Origin: JBCBTJ01 sp964597685
Lineage (GTDB): Bacteria; Pseudomonadota; Alphaproteobacteria; Caulobacterales; Hyphomonadaceae
DNA length: 19,349 nt
Reading direction: 5' to 3'
Assembly (NCBI GenBank): GCA_964597685.1
Contig: CAZQZC010000040.1
Location: 1 to 19,349 of the forward strand
Shown one piece after another: positions 7,784-16,325 of this stretch. Made by a program: the position numbers and the translations under genes. Each line of letters begins with the position of its first letter. Position 1 is the first letter of the stretch. The notes beneath the pieces were generated by a model. It was not told where the DNA came from. It ran no database searches and saw nothing but the letters and a program-made list of their open reading frames with translations.

Positions 7784-9154
7784 CTAGAAGAAATCTAGGC
7801 TGACGCGGAAGAATTGCTCGACCTTTCGCGTCATCTCCCGCTCGAAGAACACTACGACATGGTCGCCCGGCTGAACCAACACATCCGCGGAGGGGAAGAG
7901 AACCTCCTCGCCCCTTAGAATACAACCGAAAGAGACCCCCTCTGGAGCGTCGCCATATCCCAGCCGCTTGCCGATCAGCGGCGACGTCTCCAGAGCCACG
8001 CCCTCCGCCGCTTCGGCGACGCCGTCTTCGATCGATTGCAGCGTAATAATCCGCCCACGCCGCATTTTGAGAAGTATCTGCGAGACCGTCAGCGCTCGAG
8101 GGTCGAGCGTGACGTCGATTTTCATATCCCGGCTCAACGGAGCCAGATCGATCGTGTTGACGAGCGCCAAGGTTCGCCGCGCCCCCGCGCGCTTAGCGAG
8201 GTTGGCGATGATCAGATTGGTGCGGTCGTCGTTCGTCAGACAGATCACAAAGTCCGATGCGCCAGCGCCGGCCTCATCCAATCGCCGCGGGTCGAGCCCG
8301 TCTCCGCGTAGGACAATCGCCTTCTTCAACGCCATGGCGGACAATTCGGCGCGATCTGGATCGGATTCGATCAGCCGCACACGCATATGCTTTTCGCGTT
8401 CAAGGTGTTGGGCGACATAAAGTCCGATATTGCCGCCGCCGACGATCACGACGTGTCGCAAATCCTGTTCACTGCGATTGAAGATATCGACGAGACGCCC
8501 CGCCTGCTCAGAGCGCACAATGAGATAAGCTCGGTCGCCCGCCGCGAGGCGATCAGTTGCGCGCGGCGCAAAGAGATTCTTGCCGCGGCCGACGCCCACC
8601 ACTCTAGCGTCGAGATCAGGGAACAAGTCTTCGATCTGGTCCAGGGACGTGTCGATCAGCGGGCTGTCGCTGTCGACTTCGAGGCTCAGCAATTTGACCT
8701 TGTTGCTGAGGAACGACCAACTCATGGACGCGCCTGGTGTTTTGAACCGTCTCAAGACCGCTTCGCCCACCGCGATTTCCGGCGATATGACGTCGTCGAT
8801 CGGTATGCCCGCATCGGTAAAGAGCGCGCTCTGATGTCTCAAATAGGTTTGCGATCGAACCCGTGCGATCTTGGTCGGCACTTTAAACAGCGTGTGCGCC
8901 ACCTGGCAGATCACCATATTGATTTCGTCGTAATAGGTGACCGCGATGATCATCTCGCAATCGTCAGCGCCAGCGGCGCGCAGCGTGTCTGGATGCGCGG
9001 CGTGCCCAACGATCCCGCGAACGTCGAGATCTGTGGCGACTTGATCCACAAGCGCTGATTCTTCGTCGATGATGACGACGTCGTGCTTGTCTCGGGCCAG
9101 TCGGCGCGCAATGCCCTGCCCGACCCGGCCTGCGCCGCAGATCAAAACGCGCAT
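7784..9154 (-). CDS. trkA: Trk system potassium uptake regulatory protein TrkA
   Basis: TrkA is the cytoplasmic nucleotide-binding ring that gates TrkH. The 456-residue protein has the expected doubled architecture: an N-terminal NAD-binding Rossmann domain starting MRVLICGAGRVGQG (dinucleotide motif at 7-12), a first TrkA_C domain near 145-215, a second Rossmann domain with VVIVGGGNIGLYV (glycines at 239-244), and a second TrkA_C domain ending in DHVVVFF. Length equals the usual ~458. The ATG lies 3 bases after the ntrX stop, with GGGAAGG as ribosome binding site within the end of ntrX. trkA directly behind ntrYX is conserved in Alphaproteobacteria and ties potassium uptake to that two-component system. 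Confidence 0.96.
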   Translation of the reverse strand: MRVLICGAGRVGQGIARRLARDKHDVVIIDEESALVDQVATDLDVRGIVGHAAHPDTLRAAGADDCEMIIAVTYYDEINMVICQVAHTLFKVPTKIARVRSQTYLRHQSALFTDAGIPIDDVISPEIAVGEAVLRRFKTPGASMSWSFLSNKVKLLSLEVDSDSPLIDTSLDQIEDLFPDLDARVVGVGRGKNLFAPRATDRLAAGDRAYLIVRSEQAGRLVDIFNRSEQDLRHVVIVGGGNIGLYVAQHLEREKHMRVRLIESDPDRAELSAMALKKAIVLRGDGLDPRRLDEAGAGASDFVICLTNDDRTNLIIANLAKRAGARRTLALVNTIDLAPLSRDMKIDVTLDPRALTVSQILLKMRRGRIITLQSIEDGVAEAAEGVALETSPLIGKRLGYGDAPEGVSFGCILRGEEVLFPSADVLVQPGDHVVVFFEREMTRKVEQFFRVSLDFF

Positions 9155-9157
9155 GTA

Positions 9158-10543
9158 CTAGCCTTCCCGTCGAGGCGCGCCTGAATGAACACCCAAAGCC
9201 TTTAATTTTCGGTGCAGGGCTGACCGCTCCATGCCGATGAAATCGGCGGTCCGTGAGATATTGCCGTTGAAGCGTGTGATTTGAAGCGTCAGATATTCGC
9301 GCTCAAATTGCTCCCGGGCGTCGCGAAGCGTTAGCCCGACAAGGTCGGCCGATCCGCTCAATCGACGTCCGCCTGCGGACGTATCGCGGGGCAATTCGTC
9401 GACGCTTACAGGGCGCTGTGTGTCAGAGGGGGACAAGATCATGATCCGCTCAACCACATTGCGGAGTTGGCGGATGTTTCCCGGCCAATCCATGGATTGC
9501 AGCACGGCGATCGCCTCGGACGAGAAGGGTCGCGTGCTCAAGCCGGACGATTCAGCGATCAAATCCGAAAAATGCGTAATCAACGCGCCGATATCCTCGC
9601 GCCTCTGGGCGAGCGACGGCACAACAAGAGGAACGACATTCAGGCGATAATAGAGGTCTTCGCGAAACCGACCGGCTTCGATCTCGCTCGCCAGGTCGCG
9701 CGTCGTCGCCGACATGACCCGGACGTCGACGCGCACTTGCGACCGCCCGCCGACACGTTCGAAGGATTGGTCGGTGAGAACCCGGAGTATCTTGTTCTGC
9801 GTCCCGCGCGGCATATCAGCGACTTCGTCGATTATCAGGGTTCCCGTGTGGGCGCGCTCAAACAGGCCGATCTTAGCCGGGCGGCCTGAGGAATCCTCTT
9901 CACCGAACAGCGCGAGCTCCATTTGGTCCGGCGAGATGCTCGCGGCGTTCACAACGATGAACGGAGCCCCTTGGCGAGCCGAGCCTTCATGGATCAGGCG
10001 CCCGGCGAGCTCTTTGCCTGAGCCCGCGGGCCCGGTGATCAAGACACGGGAATTGGTCGGCGCAACCTTGTCGATCGCCGAGCGCAGCGATTGCGCGGCG
10101 GCGCTATCCCCGACCCAGCGTTCGCTGGAGATGGCTTTTGATCTTAGGGACGCGTTCTCCCGTTTGAGCCGCGCCGATTCCAGCGCTCTCTCTACAAGGA
10201 GAAGAAGTTTGTCGCTCTTGAAGGGCTTTTCGATGAAATCGTAAGCTCCGCGCCGGATTGCGGCGATTGCGGTTTCGATATTGCCATGCCCGCTGATGAC
10301 GATGATCGGCAGGATGGGGTCGATCGATTTCAGGTATTTCAGCACAGACAATCCGTCCATGACGATGCCCTGAAGCCAGACGTCGAGAATAACGAGACTT
10401 GGGGCGCGCCGCCGCACTTCTTCCAGTGCGGCCTCAGCAGTCGACGCCAGTCGCGTCGCATAGCCTTCATCTTGAAGAACTCCGGAAATCAATTCCCGGA
10501 TATCAACCTCGTCGTCGACGATCAGAATGTCGCTGGCGCTCAT
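9158..10543 (-). CDS. ntrX: NtrX-type response regulator (AAA+ enhancer-binding family)
   Basis: NtrX is the response regulator partner of NtrY, affecting nitrogen metabolism, respiration and envelope functions in Alphaproteobacteria. The 461-residue protein has a receiver domain (1-120; acidic pocket D10-D11, phospho-acceptor D54 in LDVWLQG, conserved K107), an AAA+ domain (about 145-375; Walker A GPAGSGKE 171-178, Walker B LIIDE 236-240, FREDLYYRLN), and a C-terminal Fis-type helix-turn-helix (NISRTADFIGMERSALHRKL). The GAFTGA loop that contacts sigma-54 is absent: ALFGEEDSSGRPAKIGLFE occupies its place. This is usual for alphaproteobacterial NtrX and suggests action without sigma-54. The ATG overlaps the ntrY stop by 4 bases with AGGGAG upstream. 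Confidence 0.95.
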   Translation of the reverse strand: MSASDILIVDDEVDIRELISGVLQDEGYATRLASTAEAALEEVRRRAPSLVILDVWLQGIVMDGLSVLKYLKSIDPILPIIVISGHGNIETAIAAIRRGAYDFIEKPFKSDKLLLLVERALESARLKRENASLRSKAISSERWVGDSAAAQSLRSAIDKVAPTNSRVLITGPAGSGKELAGRLIHEGSARQGAPFIVVNAASISPDQMELALFGEEDSSGRPAKIGLFERAHTGTLIIDEVADMPRGTQNKILRVLTDQSFERVGGRSQVRVDVRVMSATTRDLASEIEAGRFREDLYYRLNVVPLVVPSLAQRREDIGALITHFSDLIAESSGLSTRPFSSEAIAVLQSMDWPGNIRQLRNVVERIMILSPSDTQRPVSVDELPRDTSAGGRRLSGSADLVGLTLRDAREQFEREYLTLQITRFNGNISRTADFIGMERSALHRKLKALGVHSGAPRREG

Positions 10544-12744
10544 GCCGGCTCCCTAGCGTTCATGACGCGTTCTTGTGTTTCGCCGTCCCCGAAATCCGAC
10601 CTGTCGTCCCGAGAGGGAAGCACGATCCGCACCACAGCGCCCGCCAGTCCGTCGGCCCGGTCATGCAGGCTGACCGAACCGCCATGGTCCATGACGATCC
10701 GGTTCACGATGGCGAGGCCGAGGCCTGATCCACGTTCCCGGGTCGTCACATAAGGCTCCAAGAATTCGCTACGCGCTCGGTCTGGAAAGCCGGCGCCGTT
10801 GTCGCTGATCTCCACGACCAAACGCCCGCTTTCTTCTCTCATGCGGATGTCGATCCGCCCGCCTCGTTTCCGATTGTCGGTTCGCGCGTCGATGGATTCC
10901 GCAGCATTCTTCAGGACATTCGCAAACGCCTGACCCAACAATCGTTCATCGCCAAAATACGAAACGGCTCCCCGCCCCGTATCGGCGTCGATCGTAATCT
11001 CCGGCGAGATCATGCCCTGAGCGAAGGCGGTGTTTTGTATCAGGGTCGTTAAGTCGAACGACGCGTTGCTCGGTTTGGGCATCCGGGCGAAATTCGAGAA
11101 TTCCTCGACCATTCGCCCAATGTCGGACACTTGCCGCATTATGGTTTCGAGACACCGCTCGAAGACGCCGTCATCGTCCTCGACCTTGTCGCCAAAGCGT
11201 CTGCGCAGCCGCTCCGCCGAAAGCTGAATCGGCGTGAGAGGGTTGCGAATTTCGTGAGCGATCCGGCGAGCGACGTCGCGCCAAGCGAACTGACGTTGGG
11301 CGGTCACCAACCGGGTCATATCGTCAAAAGTGAGAACGCATCCTCCGCCGGCGTCCGGCGCGGCCTTAAGCCGAACATGACGCGCGTCGCTGTCGAGTCG
11401 AAGCTCAAACGACGCATCGACAGGCTCGCCGCCCGAAAGTGTCGTTCGCGCATGGGCTGCAAAGGCCGGTGCGACCTCATCTAGACAGCGCCCGTGCAGA
11501 TTGGTTGCACCCAGAAAGCCGTCCGCTGCGTGGTTCGCCAAGGTGATGGTGAAATCCTTGTCGGTTCGGATGACGCCGGCGCTGACCTTTGACAACAGGG
11601 TCTCAAGGAAGCGGCGTCCATCCTCCGCCACTTCCCGCGAGGAGACCAAGGCTTCGCGCTGTTCGGACAATTGCTCCGTCATGGTGTTGAACGATCTGGT
11701 CAAGATGTCGAGTTCGTCGCTTCCGCCCGTCGGCGGCAGCCGGACGCCTAGATCGCCGTCACGAACGGCGTTAGCGGCGCCGGCCAGGCGCCCGATCGGG
11801 CGCACCACGCTGCCCGCAGCTTCCAGACCGACTCGACCAAAGAGCAAAAGTGCGAGGATCGCGATCTGCGCATAACCGACCGCAAAGAGAATTTGCAGGC
11901 CGGTGCTTCGCGTTTGGGCGGCGCGATACTCATTAAGCGCCCGCTCCGCGCGTCGCATCTGAGCGAGCGTGTTCACGTCAAAGTCCTTGAACACGTAGAG
12001 ATATGCGCCCTCAGGCGCCGTCAGCGGCGCAAGAGCCGTCGCAAGACCGCTGCGCTCGTACAAGGTCTGGCCCACCATGCCCTGGCGCGCCTCGTCAATC
12101 GCTGCGGCTGGCGGCGGCGAATAGTCCGGCTGGTCCGGCAAGTCCGCGCCGGCAACGGGTTGGCCAGTCGAGTCCACGATGAACGCTGCGCGAAACTGAC
12201 GAAAGGCGGCCTGGGCCTTCAGGTAGTCCGTCAGCAAGTCCGGATTGGCCTCAAGCGTTTCGGCGCCGCTGGCGAGGTCTTCCGCCATGAGCCGGGCGTC
12301 GTCTTCAAGGGTCGTGCTGAAGGCGTTGATATTGCCACGGGCGACCTCAGCGGTTTCTTCGATCAATGTGCCGATGCGAGCGTCGAACCAATTGTCGAGG
12401 CCGCGCGTCAGCGTGCCGCCCAGAAACAGCGCCACCGTGAAGGCTGGCACGACGGCCGACAAGCTGAACAAGAGCAGGAATCGACGGGTAAGTCTGCCGC
12501 CCCCCTCCAGCGCGCCGCCGGCGCGCATTGCGAAATAGCGGCGCGCCAACAGCCAGCCGAGAATCAGAATCAAAAGCGAATTGACGCCGAATAGCCACGG
12601 AAACCGCCCCTCGAAAGGATGACCTGGATCTGCACCGGAAATCGTGGCGAAGGTGAACGCCGCCGCTAGGATGGACGCCACGAGCAGCAGTGCCTGAAAC
12701 AACCGCCAACTCGCCTGACCGGCTGAATGTGTAAGCGATCGCAT
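10540..12744 (-). CDS. ntrY: membrane sensor histidine kinase NtrY
   Basis: NtrY is the membrane histidine kinase that phosphorylates NtrX. The 734-residue protein has membrane segments near 16-36, 48-68 and 88-110, a roughly 170-residue extracytoplasmic sensor region, a fourth segment near 283-303, a HAMP linker (about 305-365), a PAS domain (about 375-485), the HisKA helix with RRIAHEIRNPLTP (phospho-acceptor H497), and a HATPase_c domain with N-box NVLKNAAESI, DNGAGF and GSGLGLAIV. All catalytic boxes are intact and the length is normal for the family. The start ATG has only a distant GGAG. A 98-base gap separates it from ntrC, so it may have its own promoter. It overlaps ntrX by 4 bases. 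Confidence 0.95.
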   Translation of the reverse strand: MRSLTHSAGQASWRLFQALLLVASILAAAFTFATISGADPGHPFEGRFPWLFGVNSLLILILGWLLARRYFAMRAGGALEGGGRLTRRFLLLFSLSAVVPAFTVALFLGGTLTRGLDNWFDARIGTLIEETAEVARGNINAFSTTLEDDARLMAEDLASGAETLEANPDLLTDYLKAQAAFRQFRAAFIVDSTGQPVAGADLPDQPDYSPPPAAAIDEARQGMVGQTLYERSGLATALAPLTAPEGAYLYVFKDFDVNTLAQMRRAERALNEYRAAQTRSTGLQILFAVGYAQIAILALLLFGRVGLEAAGSVVRPIGRLAGAANAVRDGDLGVRLPPTGGSDELDILTRSFNTMTEQLSEQREALVSSREVAEDGRRFLETLLSKVSAGVIRTDKDFTITLANHAADGFLGATNLHGRCLDEVAPAFAAHARTTLSGGEPVDASFELRLDSDARHVRLKAAPDAGGGCVLTFDDMTRLVTAQRQFAWRDVARRIAHEIRNPLTPIQLSAERLRRRFGDKVEDDDGVFERCLETIMRQVSDIGRMVEEFSNFARMPKPSNASFDLTTLIQNTAFAQGMISPEITIDADTGRGAVSYFGDERLLGQAFANVLKNAAESIDARTDNRKRGGRIDIRMREESGRLVVEISDNGAGFPDRARSEFLEPYVTTRERGSGLGLAIVNRIVMDHGGSVSLHDRADGLAGAVVRIVLPSRDDRSDFGDGETQERVMNAREPA

Positions 12745-12790
12745 TACGCGTTAATCAACTCCGAGATAAACAAGTGGCAACGCCAGTCTG

Positions 12791-12811
12791 TCACATTACA
12801 GCAACATGTGA
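12791..12811. promoter_or_regulatory. inverted repeat in the ntrC-ntrY gap, candidate operator
   Basis: TCACAT (12791-12796) and ATGTGA (12806-12811) form perfect 6-base arms around 9 bases. A smaller overlapping palindrome, CTGT/ACAG (12788-12791 and 12798-12801), shares the site. It lies about 47-67 bases before the ntrY start, where an operator for ntrYX could sit. No T run follows, so it does not look like a terminator. The binding protein is unknown, and short palindromes occur by chance. Confidence 0.3.
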
Positions 12812-12842
12812 GGAGTAACGGCAACTCTTAAGCGGGCGTCAA

Positions 12843-14219
12843 TCAGTCCGCTGCGATTCCCAAGGCGTTGATCTTTGCGCGAAGGGTGTTGCGGTTCAAT
12901 CCAAGCAAGGCAGCCGCGCGCACCTTGTTGCCTGACGTTACCGAGAGCGCGAGCGATATCAATGGCCGCTCGACCCGTTCTATGACCGACCCATAAACCT
13001 TCCCGTCGGCGTCGGGGTCCGCGCTGATCAGCTCAGCCATGACATAGCGGCGTAAAAGAGCCGCCAGATCTTTCTCCAATCCTCCGGACGCGGTTGAACT
13101 TCGTAAGAGATCGTCGCGCATTTCCCGCTCCACCAGCGTCGCGGTGATCACGGGATCGGGGCTCAGGGCGACCAGCCGCAAAATCAAGTTCTCAAGTTCT
13201 CGGACATTTCCAGGCCAGTCATGCGCCGACAACAGGTCCAAGGCGGCGGGTTGAACCGTCTTCTCGGGCAATCCCCGCCGTCGCGCCCGGATCAGGAAAG
13301 CCTTTACGAGGTCCGGCAAATCCTCCTTGCGACGTCGCAGCGGAGGGATTTCCATGCGCACAACGTTCAAACGAAAGTACAAATCCTCGCGGAACGCACC
13401 GGACTCAATTAACTCCCTCAGATCGGTTCGCGTAGACGCGATGATGCGAGCTCCCGACTGCTCCCGCAGCAAACGCACAAGCTGGGTTTGAGCTTCGCCA
13501 GGAAGGTCTCCCACCTCGTCGAGATAGACGGTTCCGCCCGAGGTTGCGGCGGCGCCTCCCTCTCCGTTTACGCCGAACAATTCCCGGCTGATCTGTTTCG
13601 GCGGCAGCGCCCCTAAGTCCAGTGCGACGAACGGCGCATCGCGTCTCGTTCCCAGTCTGTGGATTGCACGGGCGGCGAGCTCCTTGCCAGACCCTGCTTC
13701 GCCCTCGATGAGGACCGTCAAGTCCGTGTTCATGACGCGCGATATAACGCGATAGACTTCCTGCATGGCGGCGGATCGACCGACGAGCGGCAACGAAGCG
13801 TCTTGTTCGGCCTGCACCGCCGCGCGCTGGACGGGCTTTCCAATTCCTCCTGCGCTGCGTTTGAGCGCTCTTTCGACAAGTTCGGAAAGCGATTCGATGT
13901 CAAACGGCTTTGGAAGATAATCGAACGCGCCATGCTCGGCGGCGGCCGCCGCCGTCAGGATCGTGTTGTTGCCGCTCATGACAATGAAGGGCAGATCCGG
14001 GCGCTCCAATTTCAGAGACGACATTGTGTCGAAGATCGTCGCGTCGCCGAGATGCACGTCAGTGACGACGACATCGCCCTCGCCGTTGCGGACCCAGCGT
14101 GTGAGCGCATCCGCCGATCCTGTGGCGCGCACGGTGAACCCCTCGGACGTGAGCGTCTGGCTGACAACCAATCGAATGCTCGCGTCGTCCTCTGCGACGA
14201 GTATTGTCGCTCGGCTCAT
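12843..14219 (-). CDS. ntrC: nitrogen regulation response regulator NtrC, lacking the GAFTGA loop
   Basis: NtrC is the response regulator of the NtrB/NtrC nitrogen system. The 458-residue protein has a receiver domain (D11-D12, phospho-acceptor D54 in VTDVHLG, K104), an AAA+ core (Walker A GEAGSGKE 173-180, Walker B VYLDE 231-235, FREDLYFRLN near 277) and a C-terminal Fis-type helix-turn-helix (NKVRAAALLGLNRNTLRAKI). The loop between ELFG (213-216) and GGTVYLDE is only 11 residues, VNGEGGAAATS, with no GAFTGA and no RFEQA segment. A second stretch before ARIIAST (258-263) is also about ten residues short of the usual core. Rhodobacter capsulatus NtrC is the known example lacking GAFTGA; it activates housekeeping sigma-70 polymerase. 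The same mode is inferred here. The ATG overlaps the ntrB stop by 4 bases, with GGAG upstream. Confidence 0.93.
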   Translation of the reverse strand: MSRATILVAEDDASIRLVVSQTLTSEGFTVRATGSADALTRWVRNGEGDVVVTDVHLGDATIFDTMSSLKLERPDLPFIVMSGNNTILTAAAAAEHGAFDYLPKPFDIESLSELVERALKRSAGGIGKPVQRAAVQAEQDASLPLVGRSAAMQEVYRVISRVMNTDLTVLIEGEAGSGKELAARAIHRLGTRRDAPFVALDLGALPPKQISRELFGVNGEGGAAATSGGTVYLDEVGDLPGEAQTQLVRLLREQSGARIIASTRTDLRELIESGAFREDLYFRLNVVRMEIPPLRRRKEDLPDLVKAFLIRARRRGLPEKTVQPAALDLLSAHDWPGNVRELENLILRLVALSPDPVITATLVEREMRDDLLRSSTASGGLEKDLAALLRRYVMAELISADPDADGKVYGSVIERVERPLISLALSVTSGNKVRAAALLGLNRNTLRAKINALGIAAD

Positions 14220-15280
14220 GAACGCCGCTCCAGGGCGAGCGGCAGGACGACGTCGATCCGAGTTCCGCCCGATCGGCCGTCGACGTTCAAATGACCGCCA
14301 TGGGCGGCGACGATTTCCTTGACGACGGCGAGGCCCATGCCGCCGCCGCGGGATTTGCTCGACTCGAACATATCGAAAATCCTCACTTGAAAATCGGGAT
14401 CGATTCCAGGGCCGTTGTCTTCAATCGAAACGCGCAAGGCGCGCGACGAGGCGCCCTCCCCGCCGGGCGTCGAAACGGTCAGACCGGCTTCATAGGCCGT
14501 GCTCACACAGATACGCGCGTCGTTTGCTGGCGTCTCGGACACCGCCTCCACCGCGTTCCGAATGAGATTTTGAAAGGCTTCGTGCAAGTGATCGGCGTCC
14601 GCCCGCACCGGTGGAAGGGAGGGATCGAACCGCCGCTCGATCCTCAACAAATTATGGGACGCCGCGCGCTCCAGCTGCAGAACGTGATCGAGCACTTCGT
14701 GGATGTTCACCTCGGCGAAGCGCGGCGCAGAGAAGAGTTCGAACATCGACAATCGATTGACCAAGCGCTCGATGCGCTGGCTTTCACGCCGGATCAATTC
14801 CAGCAATTCGGCGTCGACGTCTTGAGCATGTCTCAAAAGAAGCTGCGCGGCGCCTGAGATCCCAGCCAACGGGTTCTTAACCTCGTGGCCGAGAATGCGA
14901 GCGAATGTGGATATCTGCGGCGGCGCTGAGTGTTCACGGACGAGCGCGGGCGCCAGCGCGAGAACAAATCCCCCGTCGGTCCGCACGCCAACCCGCACAT
15001 CCAAAAGAAGCTGCGGAAGCGTGGGACCCGACACAGGAACGGCGGGAGCCGACAATTGACCATCCAAGCTTTCCGCTTTGTCGAGCAATTCGAACAGAGG
15101 TGAATCGTGGAAGACAATCTCGCTCAACGCCAGTGAGCATAACGTGCGCCGCGATCGCGCGAACATCTCCTCGGCTTCCGCGTTGGCCGCCGCGATTGCG
15201 CGCCTGTCGGTGAGCACCAAAAGCGCCAGCGGCGCGAGATCGGCGTCTATGCGGTCCGTTTGAGGTGGTGCTGGAGACAT
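14216..15280 (-). CDS. ntrB: nitrogen regulation sensor histidine kinase NtrB
   Basis: NtrB is the soluble kinase/phosphatase that sets NtrC phosphorylation in response to PII signalling. The 354-residue protein has no membrane segments. It begins with a PAS-like domain (about 15-110), then HisKA with ILGHEVKNPLAG (phospho-acceptor H132), the X-region sequence SQRIERLVNRL, and a HATPase_c domain with N-box NLIRNAVEAV, DNGPGID, FESSKSRGGGMGLAVV. All kinase boxes are present. It lies 3 bases after the dusB stop and overlaps ntrC by 4 bases, forming the classical nifR3-ntrB-ntrC operon. No glnA or glnB is in the window, so the nitrogen input must be encoded elsewhere. Confidence 0.95.
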   Translation of the reverse strand: MSPAPPQTDRIDADLAPLALLVLTDRRAIAAANAEAEEMFARSRRTLCSLALSEIVFHDSPLFELLDKAESLDGQLSAPAVPVSGPTLPQLLLDVRVGVRTDGGFVLALAPALVREHSAPPQISTFARILGHEVKNPLAGISGAAQLLLRHAQDVDAELLELIRRESQRIERLVNRLSMFELFSAPRFAEVNIHEVLDHVLQLERAASHNLLRIERRFDPSLPPVRADADHLHEAFQNLIRNAVEAVSETPANDARICVSTAYEAGLTVSTPGGEGASSRALRVSIEDNGPGIDPDFQVRIFDMFESSKSRGGGMGLAVVKEIVAAHGGHLNVDGRSGGTRIDVVLPLALERRS

Positions 15281-15283
15281 TGT

Positions 15284-16291
15284 TTAGGCCGCCGCGCGCG
15301 CTGCATGGGTTCCGAAGGCCGCTTGGATGTCAGAGATCAAGACATCCGGGTCCTCGATTTCACAGAGGGCCGCGCGCAAGTTTCGCGCCTCGCCGGCGCA
15401 AAGGCCAAGCTCGGCATGCTCGACCGTGGCGGCGACATGTTTGCGCACAATCCGCACCCCGAGCCGTTCACCATAGAGCGCAACCGAATCCGTGATTTGC
15501 TCACAGAGGCTTTCTGCGCGCTCCGCCAAACCGGGCGCGGCCCAATGCGCGTCCGACAATTCGGCTGAGATTTGACCTGGAAGCCAGGGGCGGCCCATCG
15601 CGGCGCGCCCAACCATGACCCCTGCCGCACCGGATTGAGAAAGCGCCGACCGAGCCGCCGCGACGCCGTCGATGTCGCCATTCACCACGACAGGAATGGA
15701 CACAGCGTCGACCGTCTCCGCCACACGCCGCCAATCCGCGCGCCCTTTGTAGAATTGACAGCGCGTGCGCCCATGGACCGTCAACATGGACACGCCTTCG
15801 TCTTCTGCGATCCGTCCAAGTTCGGGCGCGTTAAGCGAGCCGTCGTCCCAGCCCAGCCGCATTTTTAACGTCACGGGGCACGCGCCCGCGCCCAACCTCG
15901 TCGCGCGGATCAGGCGGCGAGCGAGCTCAAGGTCGCGCATCAGGGCAGAGCCCGATTGACCGCCTGTGACATGGCGCGAAGGACAACCCATATTGATGTC
16001 GATCACGTCAACGCCCGCCTCGACAAGCCATCTGGACGCGAGTTCCATGTCTTCTGGCAGGCGCCCCGCAAGCTGAACAATCCACGCTCCGTGGCCATCG
16101 TGGCGGCATGTGCGCCGGATCACATCCGGTCGCGCCTTGATCAGCTCGCGGCTGGCCGTCATTTCGGATACGACTGCAGGCGCGCCGAAGCGCAGCGCTT
16201 GACGGCGAAACGGTGCGTCCGTGGCTCCGGACATGGGGGCCAGCATGACGCGCGGCGCCTGAAAATTATTCAGTCTGTGCATCATCGCCAT
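15284..16291 (-). CDS. dusB: tRNA-dihydrouridine synthase DusB (NifR3)
   Basis: This FMN enzyme reduces uridines in the tRNA D-loop using NADPH. The 335-residue TIM-barrel protein starts with the FMN-site strand VMLAPMSGATDAPFR (15-29), carries catalytic C103 in DINMGCPSRHVTGG (98-111), the RNA/FMN-binding lysine in LKMRLGW, and HGRTRCQFYKGRADW, with FMN-phosphate loops around VVNGDI and GVMVGRAAMGRPW. It was once called nifR3 because it heads the ntrBC operon in Rhodobacter, Azospirillum and rhizobia; the same order holds here, with ntrB 3 bases downstream. The start is uncertain among Met1, Met3 and Met4. No strong ribosome binding site precedes any of them, and only 34 bases separate Met1 from the divergent ATG at 16326. 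Confidence 0.95.
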   Translation of the reverse strand: MAMMHRLNNFQAPRVMLAPMSGATDAPFRRQALRFGAPAVVSEMTASRELIKARPDVIRRTCRHDGHGAWIVQLAGRLPEDMELASRWLVEAGVDVIDINMGCPSRHVTGGQSGSALMRDLELARRLIRATRLGAGACPVTLKMRLGWDDGSLNAPELGRIAEDEGVSMLTVHGRTRCQFYKGRADWRRVAETVDAVSIPVVVNGDIDGVAAARSALSQSGAAGVMVGRAAMGRPWLPGQISAELSDAHWAAPGLAERAESLCEQITDSVALYGERLGVRIVRKHVAATVEHAELGLCAGEARNLRAALCEIEDPDVLISDIQAAFGTHAARAAA

Positions 16292-16325
16292 CTATACGCA
16301 AAACATCGCAGCACAAAAGAGCGGC

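Noticed and set aside
8387..9058. Long + strand open frame opposite trkA
   Set aside because: TrkA motifs are continuous on the - strand. The + frame has an unstructured mixed composition typical of an antisense shadow.
11893..12594. Long + strand open frame of 233 codons opposite ntrY
   Set aside because: It is rich in Arg, Ala, Gln and Gly, as expected from the reverse of a GC-rich gene, and lies across the sensor region of an intact NtrY.
12820..12842. Promoter starting with TTGACG (12842-12837, - strand) just after the ntrC stop
   Set aside because: At 17 bases spacing the -10 would be GTTACT, matching only three consensus positions, so it is not distinguishable from chance.
13540..13600. 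Frameshift or deletion error explaining the missing GAFTGA in NtrC
   Set aside because: ELFG and the Walker B strand are in the same frame with a clean 11-residue linker, a second core segment is also shortened, and the total length equals that known for the Rhodobacter-type protein.
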